Origin: Paracoccus sp. TOH
Lineage (GTDB): Bacteria > Pseudomonadota > Alphaproteobacteria > Rhodobacterales > Rhodobacteraceae
DNA length: 64,000 nucleotides
Direction of reading: 5' to 3'
Assembly: GCF_030388245.1 (NCBI RefSeq)
Contig: NZ_CP098360.1
Location: 1,014,501 to 1,078,500, forward strand
The notes under the pieces were generated by a model. It was not told the origin of the DNA, searched no databases, and worked only from the letters and a program-made list of their open reading frames with translations. The translations under genes were made by a program, and so were the position numbers. This document shows, one piece after another, positions 55,725 through 64,000 of this stretch. The number at the start of each line of letters is the position of its first letter. The stretch's first letter is position 1.

Positions 55725-55800
55725 ACCCGCCTGCTGTCATCTGTGCGTCGCGGAGTTTTCTGCAAGAAGATCACGAGTGAGTGCGAAGGAATATTCAGAC

Positions 55801-57312
55801 ATGTTTTTGAGACAAGGCTTTGTTGCGCTGCTGGCCATCTGCCCGGTCTCGGCGGCCTGGGCGGTGCCCGCCACCGAGGAAGGGGCGGCACGGCTGCGCG
55901 GCGTTTTCCAGACCTATTTCGGCGGCACCGCGGGGGTGGTCAGCGTCACCCCGCAGGGGGAAAGCTATGAGCTGAAGATCGACCCGGCGCCGCTTCTGGC
56001 GCAGGTTCCCGCCGAGCAGGCGCAGATCAGCATCTCGGCCCTGACCTACCGGCTGACCGACAATGGCGACGGCAGCTGGGGCGTCAGCGAGGACCAGGTG
56101 CTGAGCTGGTCGGTGGTGGTGCCGAAGACCTTCGAGCAGAAGGGCTCGACCAGGATCGAATCGACCGGCATCTGGGATGAATCGCTGATGAGCTTCCGCG
56201 AGCAGCAGGCGGTGATGACGGATTATGTCATCGATTCGGTGCAATATGCGCCGCCGCTGCCGCCGCCCGCGCCCGAGGCTGGCGCCGCGCCCGAACCGAT
56301 GCCCGAGGAGCCGCAGGTCGTGTCGCGCGATCACCAGCGCACCGCGCGGATGGAGATGTCCCTGAGCGGCGCGGCGGGCAAGGCCGGCGGCGTCGATCAG
56401 GCCATGCGCTTCACCGCCGAAGGGCTGGAGCAGACGCAGGACTTCGTGATGATTCCGGGCGGTGAGCCGGTGCAGATCCGGGTCACCGCCCCGGGCTATG
56501 ACGGCAGCGGCCAGATCACCGGCGCCCGCACCGAGGGCGAGCTGTCCCTGCTGGCCTGGTTCGTCGCCCATCCCTCGGAAGAGCTGATCAAGGGCTCGCA
56601 GGAGGCGCTGCGCGACCGGGTCAGCGCGGCCATGCCGCTGTGGGACGAGCTGTCGATGGATGCGGCGCTGCGCGATCTCAGGGTCGGCACGCCGCTGGGC
56701 GAGTTCGGACTGGCCTCGGCCAGGCTGATGGTCGGCATGTCCGGGGTCACCGCCGACGGCCGCTTGCAGGAGCAGGTGGCGCTGGCGGGCCTCAGCGTGC
56801 CCGAGGGCGTGCTGCCCTCCTGGGTGGCGCCGATCCTGCCGCAAGAGGTGACGCTGGACTTCACCGCCTCGGAATTCGACCTGGCGGCGCCGGCGAAGAT
56901 GCTGATCGAGGCGGTCGACCTGGCGGCCGAGGATCCCTTTGCCAAGCTGGATCCCAAGCAGGTGCAGGCGGCGCTGCTGCCGCAGGGCAAGGCGGCGCTG
57001 ACACTCGCGCCCTCGCAGATCAAGGGCGATGGCTATCGGATCGACTATCGCGCCGATGTCGCGGCCGGTCCGGGTGCGGTGCCCTCCGGCTCGGCGCTGA
57101 TCTCGGCGACCGGGCTCGACAAGGTCGAGGCGGCGCTGGCCGCCGCCCCGCCGGACGAGGCCGGCCAGCCGCTGATGATGCTGCGCATGGCCCGCGCCAT
57201 GGCCAAGCCCGGCGCCAGCGGCGAGAATGTCTGGGACATCCAGATGCCCGAGGGCGGCGGCCCCGTCACCGTCAACGGCCAGCCCATGGGTCCGGCCACC
57301 TCGCAGCCCTGA
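55801..57312 (+). CDS. DUF2125 periplasmic protein
   Basis: 503-residue conserved alphaproteobacterial protein of unknown function. Signal peptide MFLRQGFVALLAICPVSAAWA, then mostly predicted beta structure with a Pro/Glu-rich linker (LPPPAPEAGAAPEP) near residue 155. The second half (VTLDFTASEFDLAAPAKMLIEAVDLA) resembles AsmA/DUF2125 lipid-associated envelope proteins. I choose the ATG at 55801, with AAGGA 10 bases upstream, over the GTG at 55777. It is not obviously linked to cobalamin. Confidence 0.82.
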   Translation: MFLRQGFVALLAICPVSAAWAVPATEEGAARLRGVFQTYFGGTAGVVSVTPQGESYELKIDPAPLLAQVPAEQAQISISALTYRLTDNGDGSWGVSEDQVLSWSVVVPKTFEQKGSTRIESTGIWDESLMSFREQQAVMTDYVIDSVQYAPPLPPPAPEAGAAPEPMPEEPQVVSRDHQRTARMEMSLSGAAGKAGGVDQAMRFTAEGLEQTQDFVMIPGGEPVQIRVTAPGYDGSGQITGARTEGELSLLAWFVAHPSEELIKGSQEALRDRVSAAMPLWDELSMDAALRDLRVGTPLGEFGLASARLMVGMSGVTADGRLQEQVALAGLSVPEGVLPSWVAPILPQEVTLDFTASEFDLAAPAKMLIEAVDLAAEDPFAKLDPKQVQAALLPQGKAALTLAPSQIKGDGYRIDYRADVAAGPGAVPSGSALISATGLDKVEAALAAAPPDEAGQPLMMLRMARAMAKPGASGENVWDIQMPEGGGPVTVNGQPMGPATSQP

Positions 57313-57338
57313 ACCGAGGGCAGCCCTGAACCGGGGGC

Positions 57339-57362
57339 AGCCCCGCCCGATGCGGCGGGGCT
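57339..57362. terminator. GC-rich hairpin between convergent genes
   Basis: AGCCCCGCC (57339-57347) pairs perfectly with GGCGGGGCT (57354-57362) around CGATGC. No T-run follows on either strand and the hairpin overlaps the bluB stop codon. Just before it a 17-base unit beginning CAGCCCTGAACCG is duplicated. Confidence 0.5.
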
Positions 57363-57984
57363 AGCGGCGTTGCCAGTCCGCCGCGGTGTTTTCCTGCCAG
57401 CCCGAGCGGTGCAGCAGCGGGGTGTCGTCGGTGAAATCCGGCCAGCCCAGACAGAGCAGCGCGCTGAACTCCCAGCTTTCCGGCACCTGCAGCAAGGCGG
57501 TGATCCGCGCCGGATCGAGGATCGAGACCATGCCGAGGCCGAGGTTGCGCGCCCGCGCCGCCAGCCACAGCGTATGGATCGCCATGGCGGTGGATTGCTG
57601 CAGCGTCCGGGCCATGGTGGCGCGGCCCAGATGGTGGCCTTCGGCCGGGTCGATCTCGGTCAGGACCGCCAGCCAGACCGGGGCGCGGTCCAGCCCCGCC
57701 AGCTTCAGCGCGTCATATTCCTGCCGCTGCGGGCCCTGGTAGCGGGTGGCGGCCTCGGCATTGCAGCGCAGGAAATCGGCGCGGATCGCGGCGCGCAGGC
57801 CGGGGCTTTCGACCCGGATCACCCGCCATGGCCGGGAATTGCCGACCGAGGGCGCCAGTTCCATCGCCGCGCGCAGCGCGTCCAGCAGCGGCTCGGGAAT
57901 CGGATCCTTGCGGAAATGCCGCACGTCGCGGCGCCAGCGCAGGATGCGGTCCAGGGCGGCACGGTCCTCGGCGCCGAACTCCAT
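57361..57984 (-). CDS. bluB: 5,6-dimethylbenzimidazole synthase
   Basis: Flavin-destroying enzyme that makes the lower ligand of cobalamin from reduced FMN and oxygen. 207 residues with the BluB motifs WRRDVRHFRKDPIPEPLL, LAPSVGNSRPWR, EYDALKLAGLDRAPVWLAVL and TLWLAARARNLGLGMVSILDP. The conserved Asp and Ser needed for flavin cleavage appear present. The ATG at 57984 overlaps the previous stop (TGATG). It is last in the cobalt-import operon, so lower ligand and cobalt supply share one riboswitch. Confidence 0.93.
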   Translation of the reverse strand: MEFGAEDRAALDRILRWRRDVRHFRKDPIPEPLLDALRAAMELAPSVGNSRPWRVIRVESPGLRAAIRADFLRCNAEAATRYQGPQRQEYDALKLAGLDRAPVWLAVLTEIDPAEGHHLGRATMARTLQQSTAMAIHTLWLAARARNLGLGMVSILDPARITALLQVPESWEFSALLCLGWPDFTDDTPLLHRSGWQENTAADWQRR

Positions 57985-58526
57985 CACGGTACCGCGCAGA
58001 TGGCGCTGTCGGGCAGGCCCTCGGCCCCGGCGCGGATGGCGACCGGGCGGTCGGGCACGGTCAGCTCGACGGCGAGCGGCCGGCCAGAGACGGTCAGCGG
58101 CCGGTGGTTGTTGGCGTTCAACTCGACCCGCAGCCGGTCGCCGGGCTCCAGCGCGTCGAGATGCCGGGCCGGGCCGTAGAGCCGGGCGATCTTGGTGCCG
58201 TTCAGGTAAAGATGCGCGTGCCCCTCGCCCGTCCGGTGGGTCAGGCCGGCATGGTCGGGGGCGAAGCAGAAGCCCTGCAGCTGCAGGAACAGGTTCCAGC
58301 CCGAGACGCTGTCGGGTTCCAGCCGGGCCGAGGCGGTGGCGCTGCCGGCGGGCAGGTCGATCGGGGCGCCGTGGTCATGCGTCTTGGCCCCGGCGGCCGC
58401 CGCGCCATGGCCGCTTGCGCCATGGTCGTGGCCGTCCAGGGTAATGCCGTTGGCCGCGGCGACGACGAAACCCAGCCCGCCGCCGAAGATCAGGCCGATC
58501 AGCAGCATCGGGATCGAACGATCCAT
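57984..58526 (-). CDS. Membrane-anchored His-rich protein of the cobalt-import operon
   Basis: 180-residue protein of no family I can name. An N-terminal hydrophobic anchor (IPMLLIGLIFGGGLGFVVAAA) is followed by a His-rich segment (His33, 35, 40, 50, 52 in DGHDHGASGHG and KTHDHGAP), then a beta-rich domain with GHAHLYLNGTKIARLYG and LNANNHRPLTVSGRP. It is predicted to face the periplasm. Its position between cbtA and bluB behind a cobalamin riboswitch suggests binding or handing over of Co(II). I start at ATG 58526; an ATG at 58544 would add six residues. Confidence 0.78.
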   Translation of the reverse strand: MDRSIPMLLIGLIFGGGLGFVVAAANGITLDGHDHGASGHGAAAAGAKTHDHGAPIDLPAGSATASARLEPDSVSGWNLFLQLQGFCFAPDHAGLTHRTGEGHAHLYLNGTKIARLYGPARHLDALEPGDRLRVELNANNHRPLTVSGRPLAVELTVPDRPVAIRAGAEGLPDSAICAVP

Positions 58527-58594
58527 GTCTGGCCCCCGGTTCATGGAAGGGCCGGGCACGGTCTGTGCCCGGCCGGAGGAATTTTCCGACCGGA

Positions 58595-59293
58595 TCAGGC
58601 GGGCTGCGGAACAGCCGCCCGCTGACCCTCGCGCTGCCAGAACCAGCCGGCCAGCAGGCCGAGCAGCGCCCAGGCCATGGCCCCGGCCCCCAGCGCCCGG
58701 CCGGCGAACTCGGCCGAAAGCTCGGGCGGGACCGGGCCGGCATAGCTGCCGGGCTGCGGCGCGCCGATCAGATGCGGGGCCAGGATCAGCACCACGGCGA
58801 CAGCCCAGGCTGCCCAGCCCTTGCCAAAGGCGACCAGCCACAGCGCCAGCCCGGTGGCGATGGCGGTGCCCAGCCACCAGATGGCGCGAAGCTGCACCTC
58901 GGCGGCGGCGACGCCCGGCACCTCGGGCGCAAGGCCGAAGGCGGGGGCGAGCTGCATGGTCAGGTAGCCGGCAAGGCCCCAGAGCAGGCCCTGCCGCGCG
59001 GTGACCGCATTGCCCTGCGATTCGGAAACCGCCATCAGCGCCACCAGCATCAGCCCGTAACCGGCATAGACCAGCATGGTGAACAGCACCGAGAGCCCGT
59101 TGCGGGTCCATTCGAAGGCGCCGAGATCCTGGTGCGCGCTGACGGGTTCGGCGCCGAAATGCGCCAGCTGCCCGGATTCGTAAAGCTCGGCATGCAGCAG
59201 CACCGGCTGCACGAACCAAAGCTGCAACAGGGCGGCAATCAGCCCCGTTGCAGCGCCAGCGATCAATCCGCTGGTCAGGATGCGCGAGAACAT
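58595..59293 (-). CDS. cbtA: Cobalt transporter subunit CbtA
   Basis: 232-residue inner-membrane protein of the CbtA family, predicted B12-regulated cobalt importer. About five to six helices: MFSRILTSGLIAGAATGLIAALLQ, LSVLFTMLVYAGYGLMLVALM, GLLWGLAGYLTMQLAPAFGL with the characteristic PAFGLAPEVPG, and two C-terminal helices. One base separates it from cbtB. CbtA has no ATPase, and how import is energised is not known. Confidence 0.92.
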   Translation of the reverse strand: MFSRILTSGLIAGAATGLIAALLQLWFVQPVLLHAELYESGQLAHFGAEPVSAHQDLGAFEWTRNGLSVLFTMLVYAGYGLMLVALMAVSESQGNAVTARQGLLWGLAGYLTMQLAPAFGLAPEVPGVAAAEVQLRAIWWLGTAIATGLALWLVAFGKGWAAWAVAVVLILAPHLIGAPQPGSYAGPVPPELSAEFAGRALGAGAMAWALLGLLAGWFWQREGQRAAVPQPA

Positions 59294-59294
59294 G

Positions 59295-59474
59295 TCAGTG
59301 GCAGGGGAAGCCGGTGGCGTGACGCACGTCATGGGCGGCGTCATGCAGGGTCTCGGCCTGCACCAGCCCGGCCATGAAGATCAGCCCGAAGCCGATGGCG
59401 AAGGTGGCGATGGCGGGAAACAGCACCGAGGCGCGGCTGGCGCCGGCGGCGGCGGTTGCGGATCTTGCGGTCAT
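59295..59474 (-). CDS. cbtB: Cobalt transporter subunit CbtB
   Basis: 59-residue single-helix protein. Helix LFPAIATFAIGFGLIFMAGLV, then the conserved periplasmic His motif LHDAAHDVRHATGFPCH at the C-terminus, the likely cobalt-binding site. First gene downstream of the second cobalamin riboswitch and one base before cbtA. Too short for most gene finders, but the motif makes it certain. Confidence 0.92.
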   Translation of the reverse strand: MTARSATAAAGASRASVLFPAIATFAIGFGLIFMAGLVQAETLHDAAHDVRHATGFPCH

Positions 59475-59523
59475 CCTTGACCCTTTCCTTTGGTCGTCCA
59501 ACCCGACGACGTTGCGGTTCCAT

Positions 59524-59701
59524 GCATCGGCAGGTCTCCTGGCTTGCGGGTCAAGGCCGACGCCCGCCTTCCCGGCCGGATGGCCAGTGGCATGATGGAC
59601 GTCCGCTCTCCGCTCACAGTCGCGGGGGCGGCTGCGGATTTGGCCCCGGATGTCCAGGACCGCACCGCATTCCCTTTTGGCCCCCGAAGGGGCACCGATA
59701 C
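59524..59701 (-). promoter_or_regulatory. Cobalamin riboswitch controlling cbtB-cbtA-His-rich-bluB
   Basis: On the minus strand: P1 arm GTATCGG (59701-59695), GGGAATGCGGTGCGG, core GCAGCCGCCCCCGCGACTG, GCCACTGGCC, GGGAAGGCGGG, and the B12 box AAGCCAGGAGACCTGCC, closing with CCGATGC (59530-59524). All core blocks match those of the first riboswitch, with different peripheral hairpins. About 50 bases separate it from the cbtB start. Confidence 0.94.
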
Positions 59702-59765
59702 GGCCATATGCTAGCCGCGATGCGGCATGTCCGGCAAGCGGAATCGCGGCGCGGCGCTATCGCAT

Positions 59766-59786
59766 GGGTATTTGGCCAACGCAGAA
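59766..59786 (+). repeat. Dispersed GGGTATTTGG repeat, copy D
   Basis: GGGTATTTGG-N2-AAC-N3-GAA preceded by TCGCAT, as in the copy within cobG. It lies in the 356-base gap between cbtB and the EEP gene; the rest of this gap (59475-59830) is the riboswitch and about 45 further bases with no visible feature. Confidence 0.7.
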
Positions 59787-59830
59787 GATGCCGGGGGCAG
59801 GGGAGGGGGCGTCCCGGTCGCGGCCCGTGA

Positions 59831-60883
59831 TCACGGGCCCGGCGGCCAGTCCAGGTCGACCCAGACCAGCCGGTGCGCGGATGCCGTCAGCGCGGCTTGG
59901 GCCAGCGGACCCTCGGCGGGCCAGACCACGCCCGCGCCCAGCAGCTTCAGGCCCCGGGAGGGCAGGACGTAATCGACGCGCAGATTGCCCGGCGGCCTGT
60001 CGTCCGGCCAGTCGCCACTATCCAGCCCCGGATCGCCCTTGTGGCCGTCATTCACCCCGCCCTTCGCCGCCGCGCCGCCGGGGCTGCGGGGCAGGGGGTC
60101 GGCGACCTGCGCCATGAGCCGGGCCAGCGCCTGCGGTCGCCCCTCGCTGTCCTCGGGGTCGAGGTTCAGGTTCCCGGCCAGCACGAAGGGCGCTTCGGGC
60201 AGGTGGTGCAGCCAGAAGGCCAGCTCGTCATGGTTGCGGCGGCCGTTCAGATCCTCGGGCCCGTCGAAGACCGGCGGCGTCGCGGACATGGCAAGCAGGT
60301 GCAGCGGCCGGTCCGCCACCGTGATCACCGCGTCCCAATGCGCGGTCGAGGACAGGCGGCGGATCGCCGCCACCGCCTCGGGCAGCGGCGGCATCAGATT
60401 GCCGGGCAGGTCGCGCCACAGAAATTCCGTGTAATCGGTCACCGGCCCGATGGGATGGCGCGACAGGATCGCCATGCCGCCCTGTCCGGTGAACGCACCG
60501 AAACCCTGCGCATCGTCGGCCGTGCCCAGCCGACCGTCGGCGTTCAGGTCCAGCCCGGTCGCCATGCCGGAATTCGGCCGCGCCGCGAAACGGTGCGGAT
60601 AGTCCAGCCCCGCCTGCGCCAGCAGCGCGGCAAAGGCGTCCAGCGCCTCGCCGTCGAAATCCCAGTCGAAATCCGTCAGCAGCAGGATGTCGGGCCGGGT
60701 CTCGGCGATGACCCGGGTCACCGCCGCGACCTGCGCATCCCGGCGGCCGAGGTCGCGCAACAGAAGCCCCGGCCCGTCGCGCGACAGGTCGGGGCTGTAG
60801 GTGGCGATCCGCAAGGGGTCCGCCTGTGCGTGAACGCCAAGGGCGGCGATCAGCGCCGCCCCGGCCAGCGCCCTTATACCCAA
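59831..60883 (-). CDS. Secreted endonuclease/exonuclease/phosphatase (EEP) family protein
   Basis: 350-residue protein with a signal peptide ([19 protein letters not shown]) and an EEP fold: [42 protein letters not shown] and [11 protein letters not shown], with the C-terminal [12 protein letters not shown]is. In place of the usual metal Glu and Asn-rich motifs, several positions are altered (such as TDFD for E-x-D), so catalysis is uncertain. The only in-frame start that keeps the signal peptide is a TTG at 60883, overlapping the leuD 3' end by 10 bases. Confidence 0.8.
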   Translation of the reverse strand: MGIRALAGAALIAALGVHAQADPLRIATYSPDLSRDGPGLLLRDLGRRDAQVAAVTRVIAETRPDILLLTDFDWDFDGEALDAFAALLAQAGLDYPHRFAARPNSGMATGLDLNADGRLGTADDAQGFGAFTGQGGMAILSRHPIGPVTDYTEFLWRDLPGNLMPPLPEAVAAIRRLSSTAHWDAVITVADRPLHLLAMSATPPVFDGPEDLNGRRNHDELAFWLHHLPEAPFVLAGNLNLDPEDSEGRPQALARLMAQVADPLPRSPGGAAAKGGVNDGHKGDPGLDSGDWPDDRPPGNLRVDYVLPSRGLKLLGAGVVWPAEGPLAQAALTASAHRLVWVDLDWPPGP

Positions 60884-61479
60884 GGGCGGCTCTGGGCCAT
60901 CTGGGTCTCGAACGTGTCGATGGCGCCGGCCTTCTCCATGGTCAGGCCGATATCGTCCAGCCCGTTCAGCAGGCAGTGGCGGCGGAACGGGTCCAGCTCG
61001 AAGGGGAAGCTCTGCCCGTCCGAGGTGGTCACGGTCAGGTTTTCCAGGTCCACGGTCATGCGGGCATTGGCGCCCTTCTTCGCATCCTCCATCAGCACCT
61101 GCACCACCTCGGCCGGCATGACGATGGGCAGGATGCCGTTCTTGAAGCAGTTGTTGTAGAAGATGTCGGCGAAGCTGGTCGAGATCACGCAGCGGATGCC
61201 GAAGTCCAGAAGCGCCCAGGGCGCGTGTTCGCGCGACGAACCGCAGCCGAAATTGTCGCCGGCGACGATGATCTGCGCGTCGCGCCAGGCCGGCTGGTTC
61301 AGCACGAAATCCGGATTCTCGTTGCCTTCGGCGTCAAAGCGCATCTCGTCGAACAGGTTCTTGCCCAGACCCGAGCGGTGGATCGTCTTCAGGAACTGTT
61401 TCGGGATGATCATGTCGGTGTCGATATTGACCAGCGGCATGGGTGCCGCGATGCCGGTCAGGGTGGTGAACTTGTCCAT
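60874..61479 (-). CDS. leuD: 3-isopropylmalate dehydratase, small subunit
   Basis: Swivelling-domain subunit of isopropylmalate isomerase in leucine synthesis, 201 residues: [16 protein letters not shown], the active-site loop [14 protein letters not shown] and [17 protein letters not shown]. It partners LeuC, whose gene lies 0.7 kb upstream in the same direction but separated by an opposite-strand gene. Confidence 0.97.
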   Translation of the reverse strand: MDKFTTLTGIAAPMPLVNIDTDMIIPKQFLKTIHRSGLGKNLFDEMRFDAEGNENPDFVLNQPAWRDAQIIVAGDNFGCGSSREHAPWALLDFGIRCVISTSFADIFYNNCFKNGILPIVMPAEVVQVLMEDAKKGANARMTVDLENLTVTTSDGQSFPFELDPFRRHCLLNGLDDIGLTMEKAGAIDTFETQMAQSRPWV

Positions 61480-61571
61480 GTCTTGATCCTCGCAGAATTG
61501 ACTTGGGGCGCGTGCGCCCGTTAACCGAGACCCGAGCGGCGCCTGGCGCCATGGCTATGCAGGTCTTGTAG

Positions 61572-62153
61572 ATGTATTTCGGGTTTTCGAGTTTCGCCGC
61601 CCTGCGCGCCTGTATCGCGCGCGACTGGACGCCGCAGATGGGCGATCCCGAGATCACCGGCTGGCTGACGGTGCTCTCGTATCTTCTGTGCCTGTTCCTG
61701 GCGGTGAAGGTGCTGCGCCGCCGGCCGGCCGGCGCGGCGCGCGGGCTGTGGCTGGCGATCGCCGCGCTGATGGCGTTCCTGGCGCTGAACAAGCAGCTTG
61801 ACCTGCAGACGGCGCTGACCGCCACCGGGCGCTGCATGGCCCGGGCGCAGGGCTGGTACGACAACCGCTGGCTGGTGCAGCTGGCCTTCATCGCCGGGCT
61901 GGTGCTGGGCGTGGTGATCGCGCTGCTTTGGGCGACGAAGGCCCTGCGCGGGCACATGCGCCGCAACGGCCTGGCCCTGCTGGGGCTGGCCGTGCTCTGC
62001 GGCTTCGTGCTGGTGCGCGCGGTGGGCTTTCATCATGTCGACAGGCTCCTCAGCCTGGATTTCGCGAACCTGGCCTTCAACTTCTGGTTCGAGAATGCCG
62101 GGCTGTTTCTGATCGCGGTCAACGCCTTGCTGCTTTTGCGGCGGGGCCGCTAG
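61572..62153 (+). CDS. Unknown multi-pass membrane protein between leuC and leuD
   Basis: 193-residue integral membrane protein with about five helices (LTVLSYLLCLFLAVKVL, GLWLAIAALMAFLALNKQLDLQ, LVQLAFIAGLVLGVVIALLWA, GLALLGLAVLCGFVLVRAVGF, AGLFLIAVNALLLL). Polar residues within helices (NKQLDLQT, RAVGFHHVD) may form a site. Related proteins in Rhodobacteraceae are sometimes labelled as isopropylmalate isomerase only because of their position; nothing in the sequence supports that. No good ribosome binding site is seen. Confidence 0.78.
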   Translation: MYFGFSSFAALRACIARDWTPQMGDPEITGWLTVLSYLLCLFLAVKVLRRRPAGAARGLWLAIAALMAFLALNKQLDLQTALTATGRCMARAQGWYDNRWLVQLAFIAGLVLGVVIALLWATKALRGHMRRNGLALLGLAVLCGFVLVRAVGFHHVDRLLSLDFANLAFNFWFENAGLFLIAVNALLLLRRGR

Positions 62154-62170
62154 GGGCCCCGCCCGAAGCA

Positions 62171-63607
<1,437 letters not shown>

Positions 63608-63903
63608 GGCTGTCTCTTTTCTGGAAGACTAGCTGGGAAAGGGCGGAGGAGGGTGCCGCAGCCTGCGGCGGGGCGCGCGCAAGCGCCCGCTCCCGTCAAA
63701 GTCGGGCGGTGACGGACAGGCTTTCGCCGTAGAACCGGCCCGGCAGGCGGGCGCGGTCGTGAATGTCGAAATAGACGAATCCTCGCATGTGGGCAGTATT
63801 ACGCCGATTTCGGCCCGCGTTCAATATCGCCACACGGGGCTGTTAATTCCATCTTGAAGAACGCCGCCTATCTTTCCGCCCAGGGATACGGAAAGGACCG
63901 ACC

Positions 63904-64000
63904 ATGCTGATTCGCTTCATCCTGCGGGCGCTGCCGCTGTTCGGCGTGGCTGCCTTCACCCTGGCGGTCTATCTGGCGCATACGCCGGCCGAGCGGGCGC
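63904..64000 (+). CDS. Start of an unidentified membrane or exported protein (3' end outside window)
   Basis: An ATG preceded by AAAGGACC opens a frame of 32 codons to the window end: a basic start (LIRFILRALP) and a hydrophobic segment (LFGVAAFTLAVYLA), consistent with a signal anchor. Too short to identify. Confidence 0.55.
   Translation, partial: MLIRFILRALPLFGVAAFTLAVYLAHTPAERA

Noticed and set aside
63696..63788. 30-codon minus-strand ORF between leuC and the last gene (starts MRGFVYFDIHDR)
   Set aside because: No Shine-Dalgarno sequence, no known family, and too short to judge. It could be real if conserved.

Overview
The window is high-GC, tightly packed bacterial chromosome from an alphaproteobacterium of the Rhodobacteraceae, most probably Paracoccus. 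The evidence is the aerobic cobalamin pathway genes, the ETF subunits (which read very close to what I recall of Paracoccus ETF), the family-typical DUF1178, DUF2794 and DUF2125 proteins, the CbtA/CbtB cobalt importer, and many 1-4 base stop/start overlaps. I saw no insertion sequence, prophage, CRISPR array, tRNA or rRNA. The species cannot be fixed from sequence alone.

Layout. 0-7.5 kb: a BCCT compatible-solute transporter cut by the window edge, a PiT phosphate transporter, a topoisomerase IB, two YkuD-type L,D-transpeptidase-like envelope proteins, a CAP-domain lipoprotein and an IMPase/histidinol-phosphatase. 7.5-16 kb: an rRNA methyltransferase, then the overlapping chain hslO, CoA-type Nudix, CCA transferase and ABC exporter (minus strand), followed by rpe-waaA-DUF1178 (plus). 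16-26 kb: an iron/siderophore island with a FecBCD-like ABC transporter, a periplasmic beta-propeller, a siderophore-esterase-like hydrolase, a 1,304-residue EntF-like NRPS (C-A-T-TE) and a cytochrome b561. No DHB synthesis genes and no TonB receptor are present. 26-40 kb: DUF2794; a DUF2478-TusA-AEC-crotonase operon; cobA; pyrB with a dihydroorotase homologue lacking catalytic residues, plus plsY; 3-hydroxybutyryl-CoA dehydrogenase; etfBA; a PduO-type adenosyltransferase with a HIG1-like protein; an SDR; parC. 40-41.3 kb: a small secreted protein and a cytochrome b561 / cytochrome c' pair.

41.6-60 kb is a cobalamin island. Reading down the minus strand from a cobalamin riboswitch (about 54.9-55.1 kb) come DUF1636, cobW, cobN, cobG, cobH, cobI, cobJ, (cobK on the opposite strand), cobL, cobE, cobM, cobB, cobF and an unrecognised 102-residue ORF. 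cobO diverges from the riboswitch. A second cobalamin riboswitch (about 59.5-59.7 kb) heads cbtB-cbtA, a membrane-anchored His-rich protein and bluB (lower ligand). Together these encode cobalt uptake and insertion, ring contraction and methylation, adenosylation and lower-ligand synthesis. cobS, cobT, cobQ, cobD, cobC, cobP, cobU and cobV are not here. 60-64 kb: a secreted EEP-family protein, leuD and leuC (with an unrelated membrane protein between them) and the start of a gene that leaves the window.

Most notable for follow-up are a plus-strand intrinsic terminator at 41.55-41.61 kb whose loop is an anti-Shine-Dalgarno pyrimidine run (a possible sRNA), the EntF-like siderophore locus, the uncharacterised His-rich member of the cobalt import operon, the catalytically dead-looking PyrC, cobK encoded antisense inside the cob operon, and a dispersed GGGTATTTGG repeat that has also entered cobG.
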